Part shown: piece after piece, positions 17,782-27,278 of the stretch | Numbering within the stretch: position 1 is the first letter of the stretch | Layout: the number at the start of each line of letters is the position of its first letter | From: Gammaproteobacteria bacterium UBA2675 | GTDB lineage: Bacteria; Pseudomonadota; Gammaproteobacteria; Pseudomonadales; Pseudohongiellaceae | NCBI GenBank assembly: GCA_002354805.1 | Contig: DEMH01000012.1 | Span: 124,001 to 188,000, forward strand | Direction: 5' to 3' | Length of the DNA stretch: 64,000 bases | Translations under genes and position numbers: made by a program | The notes under the pieces: model-generated | Told to the model about the DNA's origin: nothing | Database searches by the model: none | The model's input: the letters and a program-made list of their open reading frames with translations, nothing else

Positions 17782-18738
17782 ATGCGTGTTGTCCGGCATA
17801 GATGTTCATGGTTTGTTGCCTCGCTGCTGGCTCTGTTCAGCGGTCCGCTGACTGCTGATGTTGCCGGATCCTCCGATTATGCAGGTTTCCAGCGGTTTTC
17901 AGGTTCGGAAATCGTTGACTACCGAACCGAGAACAACACAATCTATTCGCTGGCGCTCGGCCGCATGCAGCGTGTGACCGGTTCGGTGTCAGCCAGCGAG
18001 TCTGAGCGGCTGCAGGGGCATTTGCGCCGGATAACCTACGCCATTCCAGACGGATATGGCGCCGAAGAAGTCTACAATCACTTTCGCAGTCAATTGCTGA
18101 GCGTTGGTCAGCGCGAGCTGTTTGCATGCCAGGGGCGGGGCTGTGGCAGCAGCAACTACTGGGCCAATGACCACTTCAATAATCGTATTTTGTACGGGCC
18201 GGAGGCCGGGCAGTACTACATGGCCAGTACCTTTCAAAGCCAGCGCAATGGTGAGGAGGTGCTGGGATATGCAGCACTGTACGTGGTGACGCGCGGTAAC
18301 CGCCGCCTGTATGCTCATCTGGATTTTCTGGAACTGGCGGGGGCCCAGGCCGAACAGCAGCGCGCCGATGTGCTGACCACCGCACAGGCCATGCAGCTGC
18401 GCCTGGAAGACAGTGGCGTCATTGTGATTCCGGGTATCAGCTTTGATGACAACGATATGCTGACCGAAGACCAGGGATTGACCCTGCTGGCCGATGTGCT
18501 GCAGCGAGACGCACTGCTGGAACTCCACCTGGTGGGACACATGCAGGAAGAAGGAGACGGGCAGGGGCAGCTACAGTTGTTACAGCAGCGCTCATTACAG
18601 CGCGCCGAAGCGGTGCGACAGCGACTTGTTGAACTGGGTGTCGACGAGGATCGCCTTGAGGCGCATGGCGTGGGGCCGCTGGCACCGTACTGCCGACCGG
18701 GACCCTGTCAGCAGCGTATTGAAGCCGTAGTGCGTTAA
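17782..18738 (+). CDS. DUF4892 protein, exported, with OmpA-like C-terminus
   Basis: A 318-residue predicted periplasmic or outer-membrane-associated protein. The N-terminus is a signal peptide (CSWFVASLLALFSGPLTADV). The middle, from SDYAGFQRFSGSEIVDY, resembles DUF4892. The C-terminal ~110 residues (FDDNDMLTEDQGLTLLADVL, then QRSLQRAEAVRQRLVELGV) have the pattern of OmpA-type peptidoglycan-binding domains. Two cysteine pairs could form disulfides. It begins one base after the DUF4389 stop and is probably cotranscribed. Confidence 0.8.
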   Translation: MRVVRHRCSWFVASLLALFSGPLTADVAGSSDYAGFQRFSGSEIVDYRTENNTIYSLALGRMQRVTGSVSASESERLQGHLRRITYAIPDGYGAEEVYNHFRSQLLSVGQRELFACQGRGCGSSNYWANDHFNNRILYGPEAGQYYMASTFQSQRNGEEVLGYAALYVVTRGNRRLYAHLDFLELAGAQAEQQRADVLTTAQAMQLRLEDSGVIVIPGISFDDNDMLTEDQGLTLLADVLQRDALLELHLVGHMQEEGDGQGQLQLLQQRSLQRAEAVRQRLVELGVDEDRLEAHGVGPLAPYCRPGPCQQRIEAVVR

Positions 18739-18747
18739 ATCAGGACA

Positions 18748-19314
18748 CTAGCGGTGCACCAGTGACAGGAATTCATTGCGGGTGCTCTGACTGTTGCGGA
18801 AGCCACCCAGCATGCACGATGTGGTCATCACTGAATTCTGCTTCTCAACCCCGCGCATCATCATGCACATGTGCTGAGCTTCAATAATGACGGCAGCACC
18901 TGCGGCGCCGGTTTTCTGGATAATCACCTCAGCGATTTCCTTGGTCAGATTTTCCTGAATCTGCAGTCGTCTGGCGTACATGTCGACAATGCGGGCAATC
19001 TTGGACAGGCCGATTACTTTGCCTTTGGGCAGATAGGCCACGTGGCATTTGCCGATAAACGGCAGCATGTGATGCTCACACATGGAATATAATTCGATGT
19101 TTTTGACAATTACCATCTCTTCGGACGAGGACGGAAAGAGGGCATTGTTGATGACTTCATCGATGTTCTGCTGATAACCCCGCGTCAGGAACTGCATGGC
19201 TTTGGCCGCACGCAGCGGAGTATCCCGCAGTCCGTCGCGATTCAGGTCTTCACCGATGGACTGGATGATGTCACGGAAGGCCTGCTCCATATTTTCCAGG
19301 GGGGCTTTGCTCAT
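18748..19314 (-). CDS. folE: GTP cyclohydrolase I
   Basis: A 188-residue enzyme that converts GTP to dihydroneopterin triphosphate, the first step of tetrahydrofolate synthesis. The zinc and active-site motifs are SMCEHHMLPFIGKCHVAYLP and IGLSKIARIVDMYARRLQ, with a later cysteine in the AQHMCMMMRGV segment. Length and motifs are those of the classical zinc enzyme. It lies on the opposite strand to its neighbours, convergent with the DUF4892 gene. Confidence 0.97.
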   Translation of the reverse strand: MSKAPLENMEQAFRDIIQSIGEDLNRDGLRDTPLRAAKAMQFLTRGYQQNIDEVINNALFPSSSEEMVIVKNIELYSMCEHHMLPFIGKCHVAYLPKGKVIGLSKIARIVDMYARRLQIQENLTKEIAEVIIQKTGAAGAAVIIEAQHMCMMMRGVEKQNSVMTTSCMLGGFRNSQSTRNEFLSLVHR

Positions 19315-19447
19315 AACGGGGTGCTCTCGTTCGGATAAGCTAAAAAGGTACGCTCAAAAAAGGACCGATACGGTACGATATTGGCAGGCGGGCGTAAAGC
19401 GAATTTCCAGGCACATAAGCTTAAAACCATAGATAAAGGAGTGTTGA

Positions 19448-20338
19448 GTGACTTTGGGTGATTGTGTGGCCTATGCGGCCGAGCAGTTTGATGGTGCCGA
19501 TCTGTTTTTTGGACACGGGACTGATAACGCCTGGGATGAGGCTGTCTACCTGATATTTTCGGTGCTGGGGCTGCCTTTTGATCGTGAAGACATTGACTCT
19601 GAGCAGGAGCTCAGCGCCGCGCAGCAACAACAGATCGAGCAGCTTGTGGCTCGGCGGATCGAGCAGCGTACGCCGGTGGCCTATCTGGTGGGTGAGGCCT
19701 GGTTTGCCGGTCTGCCGTTTAATGTTGATGAAAGAGTGCTGGTTCCGCGCTCGCCGATTGCCGAGTTAATTCACAACGAGTTTCAGCCCATGCTGGATGC
19801 ACCGCCGAGTCGCGCGCTTGATCTGTGCTCCGGCAGCGGTTGTATCGGTATCGCCACAGCACTCGCCTTCCCGGACTGTCAGGTCGACCTGGCTGACATC
19901 AGTCAGGACGCGCTGGCCGTGGCTGACAGCAATATCAAGCGGCATGGTCTGGGCGATCGTGTGCGAGTGATTCAGTCCGACCTGTTTCAGGGATTGGCAG
20001 ATGACGGAGTCCGCTACGATCTGATTGTCAGCAATCCACCCTATGTTTCCGCAGAAGAAGTGGCCGAGCTGCCAGCTGAATATCATCAGGAGCCTGCGCT
20101 GGGTCTATTGTCAGATGACGACGGTCTGGCCATTCCACTGCAGATTCTGAGGCAGGCTCCTGACTATCTCTCTGAGCGGGGAGTGCTGGTTCTGGAGCTG
20201 GGTTTCAGCTGGTCTGTGCTGGCCGAACGTTATCCGCAACTGCCCGTGACCTGGCTTGAGTTCGACAACGGTGGGGAAGGGGTACTGGCAATAGATCGGG
20301 CCAGCCTGATTCGTGCCATGGATGTGATTCGTGTATAA
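19448..20338 (+). CDS. prmB: Ribosomal protein L3 N5-glutamine methyltransferase
   Basis: A 296-residue SAM-dependent methyltransferase of the HemK/PrmB type. The SAM-binding motif is DLCSGSGCIGIATAL and the glutamine-binding NPPY motif lies in IVSNPPYVSAEEV. The AELPAEYHQEPALGL segment and the position directly upstream of aroC are typical of PrmB rather than PrmC. The GTG start follows AAGGAG at a spacing of six bases. Confidence 0.94.
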   Translation: MTLGDCVAYAAEQFDGADLFFGHGTDNAWDEAVYLIFSVLGLPFDREDIDSEQELSAAQQQQIEQLVARRIEQRTPVAYLVGEAWFAGLPFNVDERVLVPRSPIAELIHNEFQPMLDAPPSRALDLCSGSGCIGIATALAFPDCQVDLADISQDALAVADSNIKRHGLGDRVRVIQSDLFQGLADDGVRYDLIVSNPPYVSAEEVAELPAEYHQEPALGLLSDDDGLAIPLQILRQAPDYLSERGVLVLELGFSWSVLAERYPQLPVTWLEFDNGGEGVLAIDRASLIRAMDVIRV

Positions 20339-20374
20339 TGCTCGCCTTTTTACTAGGTAATGGAAACCTGAGCA

Positions 20375-21460
20375 ATGGCCGGCAACACCCTGGGAAGTCT
20401 GTTTACTGTGACCAGTTTTGGCGAAAGCCATGGCCTGGCCCTGGGTTGCATCGTTGATGGCTGTCCGCCGGGCCTGGAGCTGTCTGCCGAGGATCTGCAG
20501 CGCGATCTCGATCGCCGCAAACCGGGTCAATCGCGTTTCACAACGCAGCGCAGAGAGGCCGATGAGGTCAAAATTCTGTCGGGCGTGTTCGAGGGCAGGA
20601 CCACTGGTACACCCATTGGTCTGCTGATTGAAAACACCGATCAGCGCTCAAAAGATTACAGTAAAATCAAAGATATATTCCGGCCTGCTCATGCTGATTA
20701 TACCTATCAGCAGAAGTACGGCATGCGTGACTATCGCGGTGGTGGCCGCTCCTCGGCGCGGGAAACCGCGATGCGCGTGGCAGCCGGAGCGATAGCCAAA
20801 AAGTATTTGCAGCAGCACTGCGGTGTGCAGGTGCGTGCCTATCTAAGTCAGCTCGGTCCCATCAAGGCAGAGACCCTGGACTGGGATCAGGTCGAACAGA
20901 ATGCATTCTTCTGTCCGGATGCCAGCAAGGTGGCGGAGATGGAAGCTTACATGTCGGCGCTGAACAAGGAAGGCAACTCCATTGGTGCACGCATCTCCGT
21001 GGTTGCCAGCGGCGTGCCGGTAGGCCTGGGTGAACCGGTTTTCGATCGACTGGATGCGGACATCGCACATGCGCTGATGAGCATTAATGCCGTCAAGGGC
21101 ATAGAGATCGGTGCCGGCTTTGAATCGGTCACCCAGAAGGGCACTGAGCATCGTGACGAGATGACGCCCGGCGGGTTTCTCTCCAACAACGCTGGCGGAG
21201 TGCTGGGCGGTATCTCCAGCGGGCAGGACATTGTCGCGCATATTGCGTTGAAACCAACGTCCAGCCTGCGTTTGCCGGGCCGCTCCATTGACGTGGATGG
21301 CAACGAAGTCGAGGTGGTGACGACCGGCAGGCACGACCCCTGTGTGGGAATCCGCGCGGTGCCCATCGCCGAGGCCATGCTGGCCATCGTGTTGATGGAC
21401 CACCTGATGCGGCATCGTGCACAGAATGCCGATGTGCGTTGCGCGACTCCAAAAATTTAG
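20375..21460 (+). CDS. aroC: Chorismate synthase
   Basis: A 361-residue FMN-dependent enzyme that forms chorismate from EPSP, the branch point to aromatic amino acids and folate. It starts MAGNTLGSLFTVTSFGESHG; other signatures are DRRKPGQSRFTTQR, MRDYRGGGRSSARETAMRVA and RHDPCVGIRAVPIAEAM. Length matches the family. It lies 36 bases after prmB. Confidence 0.98.
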   Translation: MAGNTLGSLFTVTSFGESHGLALGCIVDGCPPGLELSAEDLQRDLDRRKPGQSRFTTQRREADEVKILSGVFEGRTTGTPIGLLIENTDQRSKDYSKIKDIFRPAHADYTYQQKYGMRDYRGGGRSSARETAMRVAAGAIAKKYLQQHCGVQVRAYLSQLGPIKAETLDWDQVEQNAFFCPDASKVAEMEAYMSALNKEGNSIGARISVVASGVPVGLGEPVFDRLDADIAHALMSINAVKGIEIGAGFESVTQKGTEHRDEMTPGGFLSNNAGGVLGGISSGQDIVAHIALKPTSSLRLPGRSIDVDGNEVEVVTTGRHDPCVGIRAVPIAEAMLAIVLMDHLMRHRAQNADVRCATPKI

Positions 21461-21533
21461 TAATTTCATATGATTGTAGGCAGATCTTAACAAGGCTTCC
21501 TGAACCGGGAAGCATGCAAGGCGGGAATGATTC

Positions 21534-22964
21534 ATGGCTGGAAAAACTCTGTACGACAAGCTCTGGGATTCGCACCTGGTCAAGCAGCGCGATGATGGCA
21601 CGGCGCTGATCTATATCGACCGGCAACTGATACACGAAGTCACCTCACCGCAGGCCTTCGAAGGGCTGCGCCTGGCAGGCCGCAAACCCTGGCGTGCCGA
21701 CGCCAATCTGGCAACGCCGGATCACAATATCCCGACCACCAAGGCGGAACGCAGCCGTGGTCTGGAAGGCATCATCGATCCGGTATCGCGTATCCAGGTA
21801 AAAACCCTGGACGCCAATTGTCTGGAGTTTGGTATTACCGAACTGGACATGAACGATATCCGACAGGGCATTGTGCACGTTGTGGGCCCGGAGCAGGGTG
21901 CAACCCTGCCTGGCATGACCATTGTCTGTGGTGATTCGCACACCTCAACGCACGGCGCGCTGGGTGCACTGGCACACGGTATCGGGACCTCGGAAGTCGA
22001 GCACGTCATGGCAACCCAGTGTCTGATACAGCGCAAAATGAAGAACATGCTGATCCGTGTTGACGGTCAGCTCAACCCGGGTGTGACTGCCAAAGATATC
22101 GTGCTGGCCATCATTGGCGAAATTGGCACGGCCGGTGGCACGGGATACACCATTGAGTTTGGTGGCGAAGCGATTCAGTCACTGAGCATGGAAGGCCGCA
22201 TGACAGTCTGCAACATGGCTATCGAAGCGGGTGCGCGTGCCGGTCTGATCGCGGTTGATGAGACCACCGTCAACTACATCAAGGGACGTCCGTTTGCCCC
22301 GCAGGGTGAGATGTTTGATCGTGCCGCCGACTACTGGCGCACGCTGGTCAGTGATGCTGATGCGCACTTTGACCGTGTGGTGGTGCTGGACGCTGCCGAC
22401 ATCATCCCTCAGGTCACCTGGGGAACCTCACCCGAGATGGTTGCCCCTGTTACTGGCGAGGTGCCAGACCCGGATCTGGAAACAGACAGCTCACGTGCCA
22501 GCAATATTCGCCAGGCGCTGAAGTACATGGGTCTGAAGCCGCGCACACCGATTCGTGATATCAAGCTGGAGTACGTGTTTATTGGCTCCTGCACCAACTC
22601 GCGTATCGAAGATCTGCGCGCTGCGGCGGCTGTGGTCAAAGGCCGCAAAGTCGCCAGCAACATCGAGCTGGCAATGGTTGTGCCGGGCTCTGGTCTGGTC
22701 AAGCAGCAGGCCGAAGCGGAAGGCCTGGACAAGATTTTCATCGAAGCGGGTCTTGAGTGGCGCGAGCCGGGCTGTTCCATGTGTCTGGCCATGAACGCCG
22801 ACCAGCTGCCTGCTGGCAAACATTGCGCGTCTACCTCCAACCGTAACTTCGAAGGTCGTCAGGGCTTCGGTGGACGAACCCACCTGGTCAGCCCGGCGAT
22901 GGCGGCTGCGGCGGCCATCCACGGCCATTTTGTCGACGTGCGTGATATTCTGCTGGAGCACTGA
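21534..22964 (+). CDS. leuC: 3-isopropylmalate dehydratase large subunit
   Basis: A 476-residue 4Fe-4S aconitase-type subunit that isomerises 2- to 3-isopropylmalate in leucine synthesis. It has the motif GDSHTSTHGALGALAHGIGTSE and the cluster cysteines in IGSCTNSRIEDLR and EPGCSMCLAMN. It is followed after two bases by leuD. A short hairpin (GCTTCC/GGAAGC) lies in the leader. Confidence 0.98.
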   Translation: MAGKTLYDKLWDSHLVKQRDDGTALIYIDRQLIHEVTSPQAFEGLRLAGRKPWRADANLATPDHNIPTTKAERSRGLEGIIDPVSRIQVKTLDANCLEFGITELDMNDIRQGIVHVVGPEQGATLPGMTIVCGDSHTSTHGALGALAHGIGTSEVEHVMATQCLIQRKMKNMLIRVDGQLNPGVTAKDIVLAIIGEIGTAGGTGYTIEFGGEAIQSLSMEGRMTVCNMAIEAGARAGLIAVDETTVNYIKGRPFAPQGEMFDRAADYWRTLVSDADAHFDRVVVLDAADIIPQVTWGTSPEMVAPVTGEVPDPDLETDSSRASNIRQALKYMGLKPRTPIRDIKLEYVFIGSCTNSRIEDLRAAAAVVKGRKVASNIELAMVVPGSGLVKQQAEAEGLDKIFIEAGLEWREPGCSMCLAMNADQLPAGKHCASTSNRNFEGRQGFGGRTHLVSPAMAAAAAIHGHFVDVRDILLEH

Positions 22965-22966
22965 TC

Positions 22967-23620
22967 ATGAGAGCATTTACTGTACACACCGGATTGGCGA
23001 TGCCGCTGGATCGGGCCAACGTAGACACTGACTTCATCATCCCGAAGCAGTTTCTGAAGTCCATCAAGCGCAGCGGTTTTGGTATCAACCTGTTTGACGA
23101 ACACCGCTACCTGGACAAAGGCGAACCTGATGCGGACAACAGCAAGCGTCCGATCAACCATGACTTTGTGCTGAACCAGCCGCGCTACAAGGGTGCCAGC
23201 GTGCTGCTGGCCCGCGACAATTTTGGCTGCGGATCAAGTCGCGAACATGCTCCATGGGCGCTTGACGACTATGGATTTCGCGTGCTGATTGCACCCAGTT
23301 TTGCCGATATATTTTTCAATAATTGCTTTAAGAATGGCATATTACCTATTGTTTTAGATAAACAAACTGTCGATCAACTGTTCAAGGAAGTTGAGGCCAA
23401 TGAAGGTTACCAACTGACGGTTGATCTGCCTGCGCAAACCATCACCAAGCCTGATGGCAGCACCATCAGTTTTGAAGTTGATGCGTTTCGCAAGCACTGC
23501 CTGCTGAATGGTCTGGATGATATCGGGCTGACGCTGGAAGATGCAGACGCCATCAGCGCGTTTGAATCCCAGTGGCGCGAGAAATCGCCCTGGTACTTTG
23601 GTACGCCAGCCAAGTCCTGA
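22967..23620 (+). CDS. leuD: 3-isopropylmalate dehydratase small subunit
   Basis: A 217-residue swivel-domain subunit that pairs with LeuC. Signatures are NVDTDFIIPKQFLKSIKR, DNFGCGSSREHAPWAL and PSFADIFFNNCFKNG. Spacing to leuC implies a single transcript. The usual next gene in this order, leuB, is absent here; a hairpin and asd follow instead. Confidence 0.98.
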   Translation: MRAFTVHTGLAMPLDRANVDTDFIIPKQFLKSIKRSGFGINLFDEHRYLDKGEPDADNSKRPINHDFVLNQPRYKGASVLLARDNFGCGSSREHAPWALDDYGFRVLIAPSFADIFFNNCFKNGILPIVLDKQTVDQLFKEVEANEGYQLTVDLPAQTITKPDGSTISFEVDAFRKHCLLNGLDDIGLTLEDADAISAFESQWREKSPWYFGTPAKS

Positions 23621-23639
23621 GCGTACAAGTGACAGCCAA

Positions 23640-23665
23640 AGTGCCAGCCGCTGACAGCTGGCACT
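23640..23665 (+). terminator. Hairpin in the leuD-asd gap
   Basis: AGTGCCAGC and GCTGGCACT pair over nine bases around an eight-base loop. No T-run follows, so it may be a weak terminator or a processing site that separates leuCD from asd. Confidence 0.4.
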
Positions 23666-23717
23666 CAGGCAAACGCAGACCTGACAGCAATGATCCTCAC
23701 CACCTAAGGGAGATGAT

Positions 23718-24737
23718 ATGAAAAAGTTCAATGTGGCCGTGGTCGGAGCCACTGGCGCCGTAGGCGAAACTCTGATCAGCATTCTGGAAGAGCGTAATTT
23801 TCCGGTAAACGAACTGTTTCCGTTGGCCAGTGAGCGCTCTGCGGGCAGCACCGTCATGTTCCATGGCAAGCCTGTGACAGTTCAGAACCTGGCCGAGTTT
23901 GATTTCAGCAAGGCGGATATTGGCCTGTTCTCGGCTGGCGGCAGTATCTCCGAAGTCTATGCCCCCAAGGCAGGCGCAGCAGGCTGTATCGTGATCGATA
24001 ATACCTCGCAGTTCCGTTACGACGACGACATTCCTTTGGTGGTACCGGAAGTCAATCCGGAGGCAATCGCGAACTACACCAACCGCAATATCATTGCCAA
24101 CCCGAACTGCTCCACCATTCAGATGCTGGTGGCATTAAAGCCGATTCACGATAAAGTGGGCATTACCCGTATCAACGTGTCGACCTATCAGGCAGTTTCC
24201 GGTACTGGCAAAGAAGCCATCGAAGAGCTGGCGGCCCAGACCGCTGCGCTGCTGAATGGCAAAGAAGCCGAATGCAATGTGTATCCAAAGCAGATCGCCT
24301 TCAACGCGCTGCCGCACATCGATGTGTTCCTGGAAAACGGCTACACCAAAGAAGAAATGAAGATGTCTTGGGAAACCAAAAAGATCCTCGACAAATGCGT
24401 TGAAGTGAACGCAACCTGCGTCCGCGTTCCCGTGTTCTTCAGCCATTCCGAAGCCGTGCATCTGGAGACTCGCGAGCCCATTACTGTCGAGGAAGTGCGT
24501 GAACTGATCAGCAAGGCACCTGGCGCCAAACTGATGGATGAGCGCAAGGATGGTGGTTACCCGACAGCGGTAGGCGACTCAGCCGGCAAGGACGAAGTTC
24601 TGGTCGGTCGCATCCGCAAAGATATCTCACACCCTAACGGTATCGATCTGTGGGTGGTGGGTGACAATGTCCGCAAAGGCGCGGCACTGAACTCCATCCA
24701 GATTGCTGAAGTGTTGATAAAAGACTATTTATCATAA
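23718..24737 (+). CDS. asd: Aspartate-semialdehyde dehydrogenase
   Basis: A 339-residue NADPH enzyme making aspartate semialdehyde for lysine, threonine, methionine and diaminopimelate. The nucleotide motif is VVGATGAVGETLISIL and the catalytic cysteine is Cys131 in IANPNCSTIQMLVAL. SAGGSISEVYAPKA and the C-terminal HPNGIDLWVVGDNVRKGAA are typical. A strong ribosome site (AAGGGAG) lies before the ATG. Confidence 0.97.
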   Translation: MKKFNVAVVGATGAVGETLISILEERNFPVNELFPLASERSAGSTVMFHGKPVTVQNLAEFDFSKADIGLFSAGGSISEVYAPKAGAAGCIVIDNTSQFRYDDDIPLVVPEVNPEAIANYTNRNIIANPNCSTIQMLVALKPIHDKVGITRINVSTYQAVSGTGKEAIEELAAQTAALLNGKEAECNVYPKQIAFNALPHIDVFLENGYTKEEMKMSWETKKILDKCVEVNATCVRVPVFFSHSEAVHLETREPITVEEVRELISKAPGAKLMDERKDGGYPTAVGDSAGKDEVLVGRIRKDISHPNGIDLWVVGDNVRKGAALNSIQIAEVLIKDYLS

Positions 24738-24779
24738 ATACTTGAGCCTGTTTCTCAGCACGCTGTCGAAAAGGATGCA

Positions 24780-27263
24780 ATGATGGTAAAACGGCTGCTC
24801 CCACTAATTACCGCGCTGGCACTGCTGGCAGGCGGGCGGGCGGCAGCCGTTGAGCTGGGTGATCTGACACTGACCAGTAACAGTGACGAACCGCTGGTCG
24901 CCACCATCAGTCTGCTGGATGTAGAAGGTCTGGATGCAGAGGCCATCCGGGTCATGGTGGCGGAATCCGAGGATTTCGAACGTCTGTCCCTGGAACGCGA
25001 CCCGGTCCTGGACAATCTTCAGTTTGATGTCAATCTTAACGCTGCTGGCGGACCAATCGTCACGCTGAGCGCTCCCGTTACGATTGACGAACCCTTCATC
25101 AGCCTCCTGCTGGACACCCGCTGGCCCAGCGGTCGTGTGCTGACCGAATATACCCTGCGACTGGAAGCTCCGGCGTTCACCGCCCAGACCGGCAATATTT
25201 CCGAGTTTTCGCCAGTACGTTCAGTAGTGCTGGATGTGCCGGAAGAGGAGCCACAAGCTCCCGTTGAAGACTCCGCGGAGCTGGCCGAAACCGCTCCGGC
25301 GCAAACCCTTGCTGAGACATCAGGCACCGTCGAGACCGCCGCTACTGCCGATGCAGTCGCACAGCCAGAAGAGCCGAGCTCTGCCAATAACGTAAGCCCA
25401 GAACCAGCGACACCAGCGTCGAACTCGGCCAGTACACCTGATCCGGAACTGCTGGCCAATGCCAGCACGCTGACAGTCAATTCTGGCGATACCTTGTGGG
25501 AGCTGGCACTGCGGGCGCGTCCTGACAGTTCTGTCAGTGTGCAACAGACCATGCTGGCGCTGCAGCGACTGAATCCGGAAGCCTTCATCGGCGGAAATAT
25601 CAATCAGGTGCAACGTGGCGCCGTACTGCGCGTGCCCGAGCTGGACGAGATACGTCGTCTTGCCAATGCCGAGGCGGTGCAGGAAGTTCAGCGCCAGAAC
25701 CAGGCGTTTGCCAACCGGGGCACCACGCCTCAGCCGACGCAGCCGGCTACGTCAACGGCCAGTGGCAGCACCAATCAGGGTGAACTGCGCGTGGTCGCTG
25801 TCGAAGAGGATGAAGAGTCCGACGACCAACCTGACACCAGTGCCGCCGGAAACCAGGATGCTGAGCGGGAACGTCGTCTGAATGAGCTGGAAGATCGACT
25901 CGCCGTTCGTCAGGAAGAGCTTGACGAGCTGGACTCAGAGAATCGCGAGCTGAACGCGCGCCTGGACATGCTGCAGCAACAGATTGCCTCAGCCCAGGAG
26001 ATCATTCGCCTGCGCGACCTGGAACTGGCGCAATTACAGGAGTCACTGGCCGATCAGGACTCTGCACGAGCCGATCAGGCGGAGCAGCCGGATACGGTTG
26101 TCACCATGGCGCCAGAAGGCGGACCGGTTCAGCAGTTCCTTAATATGATGATCAGCAACACCTGGTTACTGTTGAGTCTGCTGGCGGCACTGGTGCTGTC
26201 GATTGTGGCCTTCCTGGTATGGCGCAACCGGGCCGCAAGGGCGGCTGAGCAGGAATCACAGCGCAGCAATGACGAGATGAAGCTGGGCGATGAGGATTCT
26301 GATGAATTGCTGTTTGCCGGTGTCGCTGCCGCGGCAGCCGAGGCGGATGCCAGTCGGCAGGCCGACTCAGTTGTTGAAGCTGATGGCGAAGCGGCAGCCG
26401 AACAGGAAGACAGCGATGATGATGACGATGGTGTTGTCTACACGCCCAGTACCGCCGCGGCAGCCATGGCGCAGGCCGAGGAAGAGGCAGAGTCAGAACA
26501 GAAGGATGCAGAAGAGGATGACAGCGAGACGTGGCAGTCTGCCGAAGACGACACTGAAGAGCCGATGGTGTTTGATGACCAATCGGCACCTGAAGATGCC
26601 ATCGCCCAGTCACAGAGTTCAGAGACCCAGGTTTTCAGTGGCGACGACCTCAGTGATGCGGACAGTGCCTGGGACGATACCGACGCGTCTGCCTATGACC
26701 TTGACGATGAATTCGACCTCAACCAGCCTGAGGAGTCGACAGTTGAGGCCGAGCCTGAGTCGCCGGCTGAGTCCGACTTCGAGTCAGAACTTGATGCTGA
26801 GATGGATTGGCCGGGTCAGGAGCGGGAGCAGGAACAGTCATTTGAGTCCGAACCAGAGCCTGTCGCTGAGCCAGAACCGGAACCTGTTATGGAGCCAGAG
26901 CCCGAACCAGAGCCTGAGCCCATCCCCGAGCCGGAGCCTGAAACAACTGCCATTGCAGATGATTACGACCTCAGCGAGCCGGACGTAAAAGCTGATGCCA
27001 GCAGCTCCACCAGTACCGATGAGTTTGATGACCTGGCCTTCATACCCAGTGAAGAAATGACCGAAGACGATGCGGCGGAGGATGAAGACGACTTCCCGCT
27101 GCTGTCGGACAGCGATGAAACTGCGACCAAGCTTGATCTGGCGCGTGCCTACATCGACATGGGTGACGAAGCGGGTGCCAGAGAAATTCTGGGTGAAGTG
27201 CTGGACGAGGGAACCGAGACCCAGCGCCAGGAAGCCCAGTCGTTGCTTGACCGTCTGGAATAA
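24780..27263 (+). CDS. fimV: FimV-like peptidoglycan-binding polar hub protein
   Basis: An 827-residue inner-membrane protein. In order: signal peptide; conserved FimV N-terminal domain (ELGDLTLTSNSDEPLVATIS); a LysM domain around residues 230-285 (VNSGDTLWELALRARPDSSV); a coiled coil near 360-425; one membrane helix near 455-475 (WLLLSLLAALVLSIVAFLVW); and a long acidic cytoplasmic region with a Glu-Pro repeat near 690-720. It ends with the FimV C-terminal module (LDLARAYIDMGDEAGAREIL). In Pseudomonas and Vibrio the family organises polar type IV pili or flagella. Synteny asd-fimV-truA supports the name. Confidence 0.92.
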   Translation: MMVKRLLPLITALALLAGGRAAAVELGDLTLTSNSDEPLVATISLLDVEGLDAEAIRVMVAESEDFERLSLERDPVLDNLQFDVNLNAAGGPIVTLSAPVTIDEPFISLLLDTRWPSGRVLTEYTLRLEAPAFTAQTGNISEFSPVRSVVLDVPEEEPQAPVEDSAELAETAPAQTLAETSGTVETAATADAVAQPEEPSSANNVSPEPATPASNSASTPDPELLANASTLTVNSGDTLWELALRARPDSSVSVQQTMLALQRLNPEAFIGGNINQVQRGAVLRVPELDEIRRLANAEAVQEVQRQNQAFANRGTTPQPTQPATSTASGSTNQGELRVVAVEEDEESDDQPDTSAAGNQDAERERRLNELEDRLAVRQEELDELDSENRELNARLDMLQQQIASAQEIIRLRDLELAQLQESLADQDSARADQAEQPDTVVTMAPEGGPVQQFLNMMISNTWLLLSLLAALVLSIVAFLVWRNRAARAAEQESQRSNDEMKLGDEDSDELLFAGVAAAAAEADASRQADSVVEADGEAAAEQEDSDDDDDGVVYTPSTAAAAMAQAEEEAESEQKDAEEDDSETWQSAEDDTEEPMVFDDQSAPEDAIAQSQSSETQVFSGDDLSDADSAWDDTDASAYDLDDEFDLNQPEESTVEAEPESPAESDFESELDAEMDWPGQEREQEQSFESEPEPVAEPEPEPVMEPEPEPEPEPIPEPEPETTAIADDYDLSEPDVKADASSSTSTDEFDDLAFIPSEEMTEDDAAEDEDDFPLLSDSDETATKLDLARAYIDMGDEAGAREILGEVLDEGTETQRQEAQSLLDRLE

Positions 27264-27278
27264 TCTGCAGGAACCGAA

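Noticed and set aside
26820..26945. Tandem repeat with Glu-Pro codons in fimV
   Set aside because: It is a normal acidic low-complexity segment of FimV cytoplasmic regions, not a separate repeat element.
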